This document shows positions 26,149-35,711 of a stretch of DNA of 64,000 nt, one piece after another. Numbering within the stretch: the first letter of the stretch is position 1; every line of letters starts with the position of its first letter. The notes beneath the pieces were generated by a model. The model searched no databases. It was given only the letters and a program-made list of their open reading frames with translations, and was not told the origin of the DNA. Position numbers and translations under genes: made by a program. Origin of the DNA: Cellulophaga sp. HaHaR_3_176 (GTDB lineage: Bacteria > Bacteroidota > Bacteroidia > Flavobacteriales > Flavobacteriaceae); assembly GCF_019021925.1 (NCBI RefSeq), contig NZ_CP058990.1:2134001-2198000 (forward strand). The letters are read 5' to 3'.

Positions 26149-29100
26149 ATGAAAAAAACAAGCTTAAAAAAAAATAGATACCTTAAGTATTTCTATCTTT
26201 TATTTTTTATTTCGTTTGTAGGCTTTCCAAATATTGGAATTTCTAATTTAGTAATTGATAGTATTTCAAATTATACTTCAACTTTATTTGCTGACCCTAT
26301 TTTAGATTTAAATTCTACAACTGCAGGGGTAGACAAAGAAGTTCAATTTAAACCTACTACAGGAAATCTTTCTGCTTTGGCGACAGTTCCAAGTTTAGCG
26401 TCTGATACAAATACAATTTTAAGTGCGACCATAAATTTTTCTGGAAACACTGATAATACTGAATTTCTTTATGTAACTAATGGCCCAGCACAATTTAATT
26501 TCACGACTCCTAGTAGTACTCAAAATTTTAATGTAAATAGTACTACAATTACACTTACTCAAAATTTAAGTAACTTCACAATTACCGAAGAATTTGGAAA
26601 CCCTATACCTAATGCTGATTTTTTAGCCTTTTTAAATACATTATTTTATAGAAATAATACAAATACGCCAACCGATGGTATAAGAGTTGCTGATATAACA
26701 ATAACAGATGCTAGCTCTGCTACTGCAACAGCACAAAGTATTATTAGAGTTTATACAACTGCTCCCGTGGCAACTGATGATTCTAATTCTATAATTGCAA
26801 ATTCAACAGGTACCGTTACAGGTAATATTATTACAAATGATACAGGTAATTCTCTTTCTGTTTCTGAGGTAGACGTTTATCCTGCACAAGTTGGTAATCC
26901 GTATCAAACATTATATGGTTCATTAACAATACAAGCAAATGGTACTTATACATATGATGTTGATGAAACGAGCTCTTCTGTTACAGGTTTAAAAAGTGGA
27001 GAATCTTTAGTAGATATTGTATCATATACAATTGCTGATAATATGGGTATTATAGATTATGGTATTTTATCGGTCACAATTAATGGGGTTGATGAAGCTC
27101 CTGTAGCTCAAGATAATGCAGATGAAATTGTTGTAACGACAGAAACTAATATCTCAGGTAATATTATTACTGATATAGGTGATGATGGTGCCGATTCTTT
27201 AGATAGAGGCTTATCTACACTTGTTTGGGAAAATGAATATCCAACAAATGGTACTGCTGTAAATGGCACTAATAGAACCATTGATGGTGTAGAACTTAGT
27301 TTTACATCAACAGACCCTTCAAATATTGGCGAGGCTACTAACCAAACGGTAACAACAGCTACAAATGGTGGTCATACAGGTTATTTATTGTATCGAATAA
27401 ATGCAGAAACAAGCCCATCAAACGATACCGAATTAATTATAGATTTTGATGAACCCGTTTACAACCTAGGATTTTTATTGGTTGATATTGATTTCCCTCA
27501 AAGCACATCATGGCAAGATCAAATGAAAATTAATGGTTCATTATCAGGTACTACATCTAATTTTGATTTTGTTACAACAGGTGGTGTTGTAGATGCAGGC
27601 AACAATACCTTTTATGGTATTGGTAATGCTATTACTAGTGATGCTACAGGAAATGTAAATGTTTATTTTACTGAACCAATAGATCAATTAATACTAAGCT
27701 ACAATTATGGACCAAATGCTACTGATAATGACAAAGGTACACAAATAGCAGGCGTATCTGATATATACTGGCAGGGTGGTCTTGATAATATAGTAATTTC
27801 TCAAATAGATGGTTCCGCCGGTAATGTAGATACATCATATGTAGGCACTTACGGAACTATATTGGTCAATTCTGATGGTAGTTATACGTATACACCAGAT
27901 ACAAACAATCCTGCAGTTGCTGGTTTATTAACTGGCGACACTCTTACCGAATCTTTTTCATATAGACTTTCTGACGGTACTAATTTCGATGATGCAAATT
28001 TAATAATTACATTAAAAGGTTCTAAAACTGCTCCGACTATAGATATAACAACTCCGATTGAAGGTGATGGTATTGTTAATGCTACGGAAGATGACGATGT
28101 AACAATTTCAGGTGTAACAACAGATGTAGAAGATGGACAAATTGTAACCGTAACTTTTGATGATGGTACAAATACTCCGGTAACAACTACAGCTACCGTA
28201 ACTGGTAATGCTTGGGCAGCTCCTGATGTTGATATTTCTGGATTGAATAATGGTAACATTATTGTAACTGCAGATGTAACAGATTTTGGAGGTAACCCTG
28301 CAACGGATACTGAAACGATTATTTTAGATAATACCACTCCTACTATTGATATTACAACTCCGATTGAAGGCGATGGTATTGTTAATGCTACGGAAGATGA
28401 CGATGTAACAATTTCAGGTGTAACAACAGATGTAGAAGATGGACAAATTGTAACCGTAACTTTTGATGATGGTACAAATACTCCGGTAACAACTACAGCT
28501 ACCGTAACTGGTAATGCTTGGACCGCTACAGATGTAGATATCTCTGGATTGGATGATGGGAACATTACCGTTACTGCAGATGTTACTGATGTAGCACTGA
28601 ATCCAGCAACGGATACTGAAACGATTGTTTTAGATAATACCACTCCTACTATTGATATTACAACGCCGATTGAAGGTGATGGCATTGTCAATGCTACGGA
28701 AGATGGAGATGTGACAATTTCTGGTACAACTACCGATGTGGAAGATGGACAAATTGTAACCGTAACTTTTGATGATGGTACAAATACTCCGGTAACAACT
28801 ACAGCTACCGTAACTGGTAATGCTTGGACCGCTACCGATGTAGATATCTCTGGATTGGATGATGGGAACATTACCGTTACTGCAGATGTTACTGATGTAG
28901 CACTGAATCCAGCAACGGATACTGAAACGATTGTTTTAGATAATACCACTCCTACTATTGATATTACAACGCCGATTGAAGGCGATGGCATTGTCAATGC
29001 TACGGAAGATGGAGATGTGACTATTTCAGGTGTAACTACCGATGTAGAAGATGGACAAATTGTAACCGTAACTTTTGATGATGGTACAAATACTCCGGTA

Positions 29101-32100
29101 ACAACTACAGCTACCGTAACTGGTAATGCTTGGACCGCTACAGATGTAGATATCTCTGGATTGAATAATGGTAACATTACCGTTACTGCAGATGTTACTG
29201 ATGTAGCACTGAATCCAGCAACGGATACTGAAACGATTATTTTAGATAATACTACTCCTACTATTGATATTACAACGCCGATTGAAGGTGATGGCATTGT
29301 CAATGCTACGGAAGATGGAGATGTGACTATTTCTGGTACAACTACCGATGTGGAAGATGGACAAATTGTAACCGTAACTTTTGATGATGGTACAAATACT
29401 CCGGTAACAACTACAGCTACCGTAACTGGTAATGCTTGGACCGCTACAGATGTAGATATCTCTGGATTGAATAATGGTAACATTACCGTTACTGCAGATG
29501 TTACTGATGTAGCACTGAATCCAGCAACGGATACTGAAACGATTATTTTAGATAATACCACTCCTACTATTGATATTACAACGCCGATTGAAGGTGATGG
29601 CATTGTCAATGCTACGGAAGATGGCGATGTGACTATTTCTGGTACAACTACCGATGTAGAAGATGGACAAATTGTAACCGTAACTTTTGATGATGGTACA
29701 AATACTCCGGTAACAACTACAGCTACCGTAACTGGTAATGTTTGGACCGCTACCGATGTAGATATCTCTGGATTGGATGATGGGAACATTACCGTTACTG
29801 CAGATGTTACTGATGTAGCACTGAATCCAGCAACGGATACTGAAACGATTGTTTTAGATAATACCACTCCTACTATTGATATTACAACGCCGATTGAAGG
29901 TGATGGCATTGTCAATGCTACGGAAGATGGAGATGTAACAATTTCAGGTGTAACAACAGATGTAGAAGATGGACAAATTGTAACCGTAACTTTTGATGAT
30001 GGTACAAATACTCCGGTAACAACTACAGCTACCGTAACTGGTAATGCTTGGACAGCTACCGATGTAGATATCTCTGGATTGGATGATGGGAACATTACCG
30101 TTACTGCAGATGTTACTGATGTAGCACTGAATCCAGCAACAGATACTGAAACGATTATTTTAGATAATACCACTCCTACTATTGATATTACAACGCCGAT
30201 TGAAGGTGATGGCATTGTCAATGCTACGGAAGATGGAGATGTGACTATTTCTGGTACAACTACCGATGTGGAAGATGGACAAATTGTAACCGTAACTTTT
30301 GATGATGGTACAAATACTCCGGTAACAACTACAGCTACCGTAACTGGTAATGCTTGGACCGCTACAGATGTAGATATCTCTGGATTGAATAATGGTAACA
30401 TTACCGTTACTGCAGATGTTACTGATGTAGCACTGAATCCAGCAACGGATACTGAAACGATTATTTTAGATAATACTACTCCTACTATTGATATTACAAC
30501 GCCGATTGAAGGTGATGGCATTGTCAATGCTACGGAAGATGGAGATGTGACTATTTCTGGTACAACTACCGATGTGGAAGATGGACAAATTGTAACCGTA
30601 ACTTTTGATGATGGTACAAATACTCCGGTAACAACTACAGCTACCGTAACTGGTAATGCTTGGACCGCTACAGATGTAGATATCTCTGGATTGAATAATG
30701 GTAACATTACCGTTACTGCAGATGTTACTGATGTAGCACTGAATCCAGCAACGGATACTGAAACGATTATTTTAGATAATACCACTCCTACTATTGATAT
30801 TACAACGCCGATTGAAGGTGATGGCATTGTCAATGCTACGGAAGATGGCGATGTGACTATTTCTGGTACAACTACCGATGTAGAAGATGGACAAATTGTA
30901 ACCGTAACTTTTGATGATGGTACAAATACTCCGGTAACAACTACAGCTACCGTAACTGGTAATGTTTGGACCGCTACCGATGTAGATATCTCTGGATTGG
31001 ATGATGGGAACATTACCGTTACTGCAGATGTTACTGATGTAGCACTGAATCCAGCAACGGATACTGAAACGATTGTTTTAGATAATACCACTCCTACTAT
31101 TGATATTACAACGCCGATTGAAGGTGATGGCATTGTCAATGCTACGGAAGATGGAGATGTAACAATTTCAGGTGTAACAACAGATGTAGAAGATGGACAA
31201 ATTGTAACCGTAACTTTTGATGATGGTACAAATACTCCGGTAACAACTACAGCTACCGTAACTGGTAATGCTTGGACAGCTACCGATGTAGATATCTCTG
31301 GATTGGATGATGGGAACATTACCGTTACTGCAGATGTTACTGATGTAGCACTGAATCCAGCAACAGATACTGAAACGATTATTTTAGATAATACCACTCC
31401 TACTATTGATATTACAACGCCGATTGAAGGTGATGGCATTGTCAATGCTACGGAAGATGGAGATGTGACTATTTCTGGTACAACTACCGATGTGGAAGAT
31501 GGACAAATTGTAACCGTAACTTTTGATGATGGTACAAATACTCCGGTAACAACTACAGCTACCGTAACTGGTAATGCTTGGACCGCTACCGATGTAGATA
31601 TTTCTGGATTGGATGATGGGAATATTACCGTTACTGCAGATGTTACTGATGTAGCACTGAATCCAGCAACGGATACTGAAACGATTGTTTTAGATAATAC
31701 CACTCCTACTATTGATATTACAACGCCGATTGAAGGCGATGGCATTGTCAATGCTACGGAAGATGGAGATGTGACTATTTCTGGTACAACTACCGATGTG
31801 GAAGATGGACAAATTGTAACCGTAACTTTTGATGATGGTACAAATACTCCGGTAACAACTACAGCTACCGTAACTGGTAATGTTTGGACCGCTACCGATG
31901 TAGATATCTCTGGATTGGATGATGGGAACATTACCGTTACTGCAGATGTTACTGATGTAGCACTGAATCCAGCAACGGATACTGAAACGATTGTTTTAGA
32001 TAATACCACTCCTACTATTGATATTACAACGCCGATTGAAGGTGATGGCATTGTCAATGCTACGGAAGATGGAGATGTAACAATTTCAGGTGTAACAACA

Positions 32101-34743
32101 GATGTAGAAGATGGACAAATTGTAACCGTAACTTTTGATGATGGTACAAATACTCCGGTAACAACTACAGCTACCGTAACTGGTAATGCTTGGACAGCTA
32201 CCGATGTAGATATCTCTGGATTGGATGATGGGAACATTACCGTTACTGCAGATGTTACTGATGTAGCACTGAATCCAGCAACAGATACTGAAACGATTAT
32301 TTTAGATAATACCACTCCTACTATTGATATTACAACGCCGATTGAAGGTGATGGCATTGTCAATGCTACGGAAGATGGAGATGTGACTATTTCTGGTACA
32401 ACTACCGATGTGGAAGATGGACAAATTGTAACCGTAACTTTTGATGATGGTACAAATACTCCGGTAACAACTACAGCTACCGTAACTGGTAATGCTTGGA
32501 CCGCTACAGATGTAGATATCTCTGGATTGAATAATGGTAACATTATTGTGACTGCAGATGTAACAGATTTTGGAGGTAACCCTGCAACGGATACTGAAAC
32601 GATTATTTTAGATAATACCACTCCTACTATTGATATTACAACGCCGATTGAAGGCGATGGTATTGTCAATGCTACGGAAGATGGAGATGTGACTATTTCT
32701 GGTACAACTACCAATGTGGAAGATGGACAAATTGTAACCGTAACTTTTGATGATGGTACAAATACTCCGGTAACAACTACAGCTACCGTAACTGGTAATG
32801 CTTGGACCGCTACCGATGTAGATATCTCTGGATTGGATGATGGGAACATTACCGTTACTGCAGATGTTACTGATGTAGCACTGAATCCAGCAACGGATAC
32901 TGAAACGATTGTTTTAGATAATACCACTCCTACTATTGATATTACAACGCCGATTGAAGGTGATGGCATTGTCAATGCTACGGAAGATGGCGATGTGACT
33001 ATTTCTGGTACAACTACCGATGTGGAAGATGGACAAATTGTAACCGTAACTTTTGATGATGGTACAAATACTCCGGTAACAACTACAGCTACCGTAACTG
33101 GTAATGCTTGGACCGCTACCGATGTAGATATCTCTGGATTGAATAATGGTAACATTATTGTGACTGCAGATGTAACAGATTTTGGAGGTAACCCTGCAAC
33201 GGATACTGAAACGATTATTTTAGATAATGTGCTCCCTACTACTCCTACAGTTGTAATTACAGAAGATACGAATAATGATGGGTTATTATCAGAAGACGAA
33301 TTAATAGGAAATATCGGAGTACAAGTTAATTTACCAGCTGATGCTATTGCAGGTGACACGGTTACTATTACAGATGGCAATGGAGGATTACAAAACGTTG
33401 TTCTTTCTCCTACTGATATTACCAACGGAACTATAGATATAGAGTTTGTTAGTCCTGGTGACGGTGGAACAATCGTAGCTACGGCTACTATTACTGATAT
33501 TGCTGGCAACGTAGGACCTGATAGCACAACAGATACTGCTGTACTTGATCTTACTGATCCGATAGTTGATAGTTTCTCTACTATAGATATAACTCCCCTA
33601 CTAGCTGGTCAAGGAAATCCTAATGAAACTATAGTATTAGAGTTAGATATTGACGGTGATAACATCACAGATATTACATACACTGTAGTTACAGATAATA
33701 ATGGTGATTGGAGTTTGGATACAGAAAATGCAACTCCTGATAGTGGCAACTTCCCTATACTTGTCGATGAAGATATTATAAATATTACAGCGACAGACCC
33801 TGCTGGAAATTCAGGAACTGGAGCAGTAACTATTTCTGTTGATACTGATGGTGATGGACTTACTGATAACGATGAAGTTAACTTAGGAACAGACCCTAAT
33901 AATACTGACTCTGATGGTGATGGAATTAATGACGGACAAGAAGTAACTGTTGATAATACGAATCCACTAGATGATTGTAGTTCTAATGGAGGTACAGGAT
34001 TACCAGATAGCGATTGTGATGAAGACGGATTAACTACTGCAGAAGAAACTGCGGCTGGCACAGACCCTATCAATCCAGATTCTGATAATGATGGTTTAAC
34101 TGATGGAGAAGAGATTGCTTTAGGAACAGATCCTTTAAATCCTGATTCTGATGGAGATCTAATTAATGATGGACAAGAAGTAACAGATGCGACAAATCCT
34201 TTAGATGATTGTGATTCTGTTGGAGGTACAGCCTTACCTGCTAATGACTGTGATGGCGATGGATTAACCACATCACAAGAAGATGCAATAGGAACTGATC
34301 CGAACAACGCAGATACTGATGGAGACAATATTAATGATGGACAAGAAGTTATTGATGGTACAGATCCATTAAATGCTTGTGAATCAATCGGTGGAACTCC
34401 CTCTATAGAAAATGGATGTAACCCTGAAATTGTTGAAAGTGGAATCGCAATAAGTAATGAAATTTTAACTCCTGATAATGATGGTGTAAATGATATCTTT
34501 AGAATTGAAAATATAGAATCATTCTCAGATAATACTGTACAAATTTACAACAGATGGGGTGTCATTGTTTACGAAATGACTGGTTATGATAATGGAGGAA
34601 ATTCTTTTAAAGGAATTTCAAATGGAAGAGCTACAGTTCAATCTGATTCTGAATTACCTGTTGGAGTATACTTCTATGTTATACAATATAACAATGATGG
34701 AAGAAACTTAACCAAAGCAGGTTACTTATATATTAATAGATAA
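26149..34743 (+). CDS. Giant repetitive adhesin with type IX secretion type B C-terminal domain
   Basis: This 2864-residue surface protein has a signal peptide (about 1-32) and cadherin/VCBS-like modules (about 200-620, with GTYTYDVDE and GSYTYTPDT). It then has 17 tandem Ig-like units of exactly 102 residues (627-2360) and a further Ig-like stretch (2361-2564). Calcium-binding thrombospondin type 3 repeats of the DSDGDGINDGQEV kind follow (about 2565-2745). It ends in a gliding-motility-associated type B sorting domain (about 2770-2864) with LTPDNDGVNDIF, IYNRWGVIVYE and a final AGYLYINR. Such proteins are exported by the type IX system and kept on or released from the surface for adhesion, gliding or biofilm. 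The SprF-like and OmpA genes follow directly. There are few cysteines and no enzymatic domain was recognised. Confidence 0.95.
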   Translation: MKKTSLKKNRYLKYFYLLFFISFVGFPNIGISNLVIDSISNYTSTLFADPILDLNSTTAGVDKEVQFKPTTGNLSALATVPSLASDTNTILSATINFSGNTDNTEFLYVTNGPAQFNFTTPSSTQNFNVNSTTITLTQNLSNFTITEEFGNPIPNADFLAFLNTLFYRNNTNTPTDGIRVADITITDASSATATAQSIIRVYTTAPVATDDSNSIIANSTGTVTGNIITNDTGNSLSVSEVDVYPAQVGNPYQTLYGSLTIQANGTYTYDVDETSSSVTGLKSGESLVDIVSYTIADNMGIIDYGILSVTINGVDEAPVAQDNADEIVVTTETNISGNIITDIGDDGADSLDRGLSTLVWENEYPTNGTAVNGTNRTIDGVELSFTSTDPSNIGEATNQTVTTATNGGHTGYLLYRINAETSPSNDTELIIDFDEPVYNLGFLLVDIDFPQSTSWQDQMKINGSLSGTTSNFDFVTTGGVVDAGNNTFYGIGNAITSDATGNVNVYFTEPIDQLILSYNYGPNATDNDKGTQIAGVSDIYWQGGLDNIVISQIDGSAGNVDTSYVGTYGTILVNSDGSYTYTPDTNNPAVAGLLTGDTLTESFSYRLSDGTNFDDANLIITLKGSKTAPTIDITTPIEGDGIVNATEDDDVTISGVTTDVEDGQIVTVTFDDGTNTPVTTTATVTGNAWAAPDVDISGLNNGNIIVTADVTDFGGNPATDTETIILDNTTPTIDITTPIEGDGIVNATEDDDVTISGVTTDVEDGQIVTVTFDDGTNTPVTTTATVTGNAWTATDVDISGLDDGNITVTADVTDVALNPATDTETIVLDNTTPTIDITTPIEGDGIVNATEDGDVTISGTTTDVEDGQIVTVTFDDGTNTPVTTTATVTGNAWTATDVDISGLDDGNITVTADVTDVALNPATDTETIVLDNTTPTIDITTPIEGDGIVNATEDGDVTISGVTTDVEDGQIVTVTFDDGTNTPVTTTATVTGNAWTATDVDISGLNNGNITVTADVTDVALNPATDTETIILDNTTPTIDITTPIEGDGIVNATEDGDVTISGTTTDVEDGQIVTVTFDDGTNTPVTTTATVTGNAWTATDVDISGLNNGNITVTADVTDVALNPATDTETIILDNTTPTIDITTPIEGDGIVNATEDGDVTISGTTTDVEDGQIVTVTFDDGTNTPVTTTATVTGNVWTATDVDISGLDDGNITVTADVTDVALNPATDTETIVLDNTTPTIDITTPIEGDGIVNATEDGDVTISGVTTDVEDGQIVTVTFDDGTNTPVTTTATVTGNAWTATDVDISGLDDGNITVTADVTDVALNPATDTETIILDNTTPTIDITTPIEGDGIVNATEDGDVTISGTTTDVEDGQIVTVTFDDGTNTPVTTTATVTGNAWTATDVDISGLNNGNITVTADVTDVALNPATDTETIILDNTTPTIDITTPIEGDGIVNATEDGDVTISGTTTDVEDGQIVTVTFDDGTNTPVTTTATVTGNAWTATDVDISGLNNGNITVTADVTDVALNPATDTETIILDNTTPTIDITTPIEGDGIVNATEDGDVTISGTTTDVEDGQIVTVTFDDGTNTPVTTTATVTGNVWTATDVDISGLDDGNITVTADVTDVALNPATDTETIVLDNTTPTIDITTPIEGDGIVNATEDGDVTISGVTTDVEDGQIVTVTFDDGTNTPVTTTATVTGNAWTATDVDISGLDDGNITVTADVTDVALNPATDTETIILDNTTPTIDITTPIEGDGIVNATEDGDVTISGTTTDVEDGQIVTVTFDDGTNTPVTTTATVTGNAWTATDVDISGLDDGNITVTADVTDVALNPATDTETIVLDNTTPTIDITTPIEGDGIVNATEDGDVTISGTTTDVEDGQIVTVTFDDGTNTPVTTTATVTGNVWTATDVDISGLDDGNITVTADVTDVALNPATDTETIVLDNTTPTIDITTPIEGDGIVNATEDGDVTISGVTTDVEDGQIVTVTFDDGTNTPVTTTATVTGNAWTATDVDISGLDDGNITVTADVTDVALNPATDTETIILDNTTPTIDITTPIEGDGIVNATEDGDVTISGTTTDVEDGQIVTVTFDDGTNTPVTTTATVTGNAWTATDVDISGLNNGNIIVTADVTDFGGNPATDTETIILDNTTPTIDITTPIEGDGIVNATEDGDVTISGTTTNVEDGQIVTVTFDDGTNTPVTTTATVTGNAWTATDVDISGLDDGNITVTADVTDVALNPATDTETIVLDNTTPTIDITTPIEGDGIVNATEDGDVTISGTTTDVEDGQIVTVTFDDGTNTPVTTTATVTGNAWTATDVDISGLNNGNIIVTADVTDFGGNPATDTETIILDNVLPTTPTVVITEDTNNDGLLSEDELIGNIGVQVNLPADAIAGDTVTITDGNGGLQNVVLSPTDITNGTIDIEFVSPGDGGTIVATATITDIAGNVGPDSTTDTAVLDLTDPIVDSFSTIDITPLLAGQGNPNETIVLELDIDGDNITDITYTVVTDNNGDWSLDTENATPDSGNFPILVDEDIINITATDPAGNSGTGAVTISVDTDGDGLTDNDEVNLGTDPNNTDSDGDGINDGQEVTVDNTNPLDDCSSNGGTGLPDSDCDEDGLTTAEETAAGTDPINPDSDNDGLTDGEEIALGTDPLNPDSDGDLINDGQEVTDATNPLDDCDSVGGTALPANDCDGDGLTTSQEDAIGTDPNNADTDGDNINDGQEVIDGTDPLNACESIGGTPSIENGCNPEIVESGIAISNEILTPDNDGVNDIFRIENIESFSDNTVQIYNRWGVIVYEMTGYDNGGNSFKGISNGRATVQSDSELPVGVYFYVIQYNNDGRNLTKAGYLYINR
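28027..33228 (+). repeat. 17 tandem 306-bp repeats encoding Ig-like units
   Basis: The period is exactly 306 bases (102 codons), with unit starts marked by TTPTIDITTPIEGDG in protein. Units differ at a few switch points: GVTT or GTTT, NAW or NVW, LDDG or LNNG, VALN or FGGN, and TIIL or TIVL. Units 5-7 and 9-11 match in these markers, and units 12-14 nearly match, which shows block duplications on top of the single-unit array. The high nucleotide identity points to recent expansion or gene conversion and makes collapse or error in assembly possible. Confidence 0.97.
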
Positions 34744-34769
34744 ACATAACCATATATTAAAAATACAAC

Positions 34770-35702
34770 ATGAAAAAATACATTTTTATACTGGTATTCA
34801 TAATTGCCGGATTTGAAACAATTACGGCACAGCAAGACGCTCAATATACACAGTATATGTACAACACTATTGCTATAAACCCCGCTTATGCTGGATCAAG
34901 AGGTGTATTAAGCATAGCTGCTTTACATCGATCACAATGGGTAGGGTTAGATGGAGCTCCAACAACACAAACGCTAAATTTAAATAGCCCAGTTTCTGAA
35001 AGAGTCGGCTTAGGTTTATCTATAATAAATGATGAAATTGGAAACGGTACAAATCAAGATACCTATTTTGATGCAGCCTTTTCATATACTGTACCTGTTT
35101 CTAATGAAGGAAAACTTTCCTTTGGTTTAAAAGCTGGTGGTCATCTTTTAAATGTAGATTTTTCGAAACTTAGAAATTATGGAGCTGAAAGCAACCTACC
35201 TAATATAGATAATAAGTTTTCTCCAAATTTTGGAGCTGGTATATATTATCATGATGAAAAATTTTATGCTGGTCTTTCTGTTCCTAATTTTTTACAAACA
35301 GAACATTTTGACAGTGCTGGAAATAATAGCTCTTCTTTTTTAGCTAATGAAAGAATGAACTTTTATTTAATTTCTGGATATGTATTTGATTTAAATCACA
35401 ACTTAAAATTTAAGCCCGCAGGACTTTTAAAGGCTGTTCAAGGTGCTCCATTACAGTTAGATGTTTCTGCTAATTTCTTATTAGACGATACGTTTTCATT
35501 TGGAGCTGCTTATAGATGGGATGCAGCTGTCAGTGCCTTAGTAGGTTTCCAAATATCAGATCAATTCATGCTTGGTTTAGCATATGATAGGGAAATAACA
35601 GACTTAGGCGCTACCAGATTTAATGATGGTTCTTTTGAGGTGTTTTTAAGATATGAACTCTTCACTAGATACAAAAAAGTTTTAACTCCTAGATTTTTCT
35701 AA
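34770..35702 (+). CDS. PorP/SprF family type IX secretion outer membrane protein
   Basis: This 310-residue protein has a signal peptide (cleavage after ITAQ) followed by QDAQYTQYMYNTIAINPAYAG, the hallmark start of PorP/SprF proteins, and a beta-barrel with VGLGLSIINDEIG and FRYELF-like closing strands. In Flavobacterium, SprF is needed for surface delivery of the adhesin SprB, and type B C-terminal domains depend on such partners. Placed 26 bases after the adhesin gene, it is almost certainly that protein's dedicated export or anchoring partner. Confidence 0.95.
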   Translation: MKKYIFILVFIIAGFETITAQQDAQYTQYMYNTIAINPAYAGSRGVLSIAALHRSQWVGLDGAPTTQTLNLNSPVSERVGLGLSIINDEIGNGTNQDTYFDAAFSYTVPVSNEGKLSFGLKAGGHLLNVDFSKLRNYGAESNLPNIDNKFSPNFGAGIYYHDEKFYAGLSVPNFLQTEHFDSAGNNSSSFLANERMNFYLISGYVFDLNHNLKFKPAGLLKAVQGAPLQLDVSANFLLDDTFSFGAAYRWDAAVSALVGFQISDQFMLGLAYDREITDLGATRFNDGSFEVFLRYELFTRYKKVLTPRFF

Positions 35703-35711
35703 ATTCACACT

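Noticed and set aside
28027..33228. CRISPR or satellite interpretation of the tandem array
   Set aside because: The 306-base units are long, contiguous and in frame with no unique spacers, so they are protein repeats.
27882..33527. 1881-residue antisense open frame across the adhesin repeats
   Set aside because: It is the mirror of the 306-base repeat: the lack of stops in one unit is copied 17 times. The protein is a low-complexity Val/Ser/Thr repeat without start context or known domains.
33609..34328. Antisense frame over the thrombospondin type 3 repeats
   Set aside because: The Ser/Pro-rich product follows from the complement of the Asp/Gly-rich codons of the adhesin and has no independent support.
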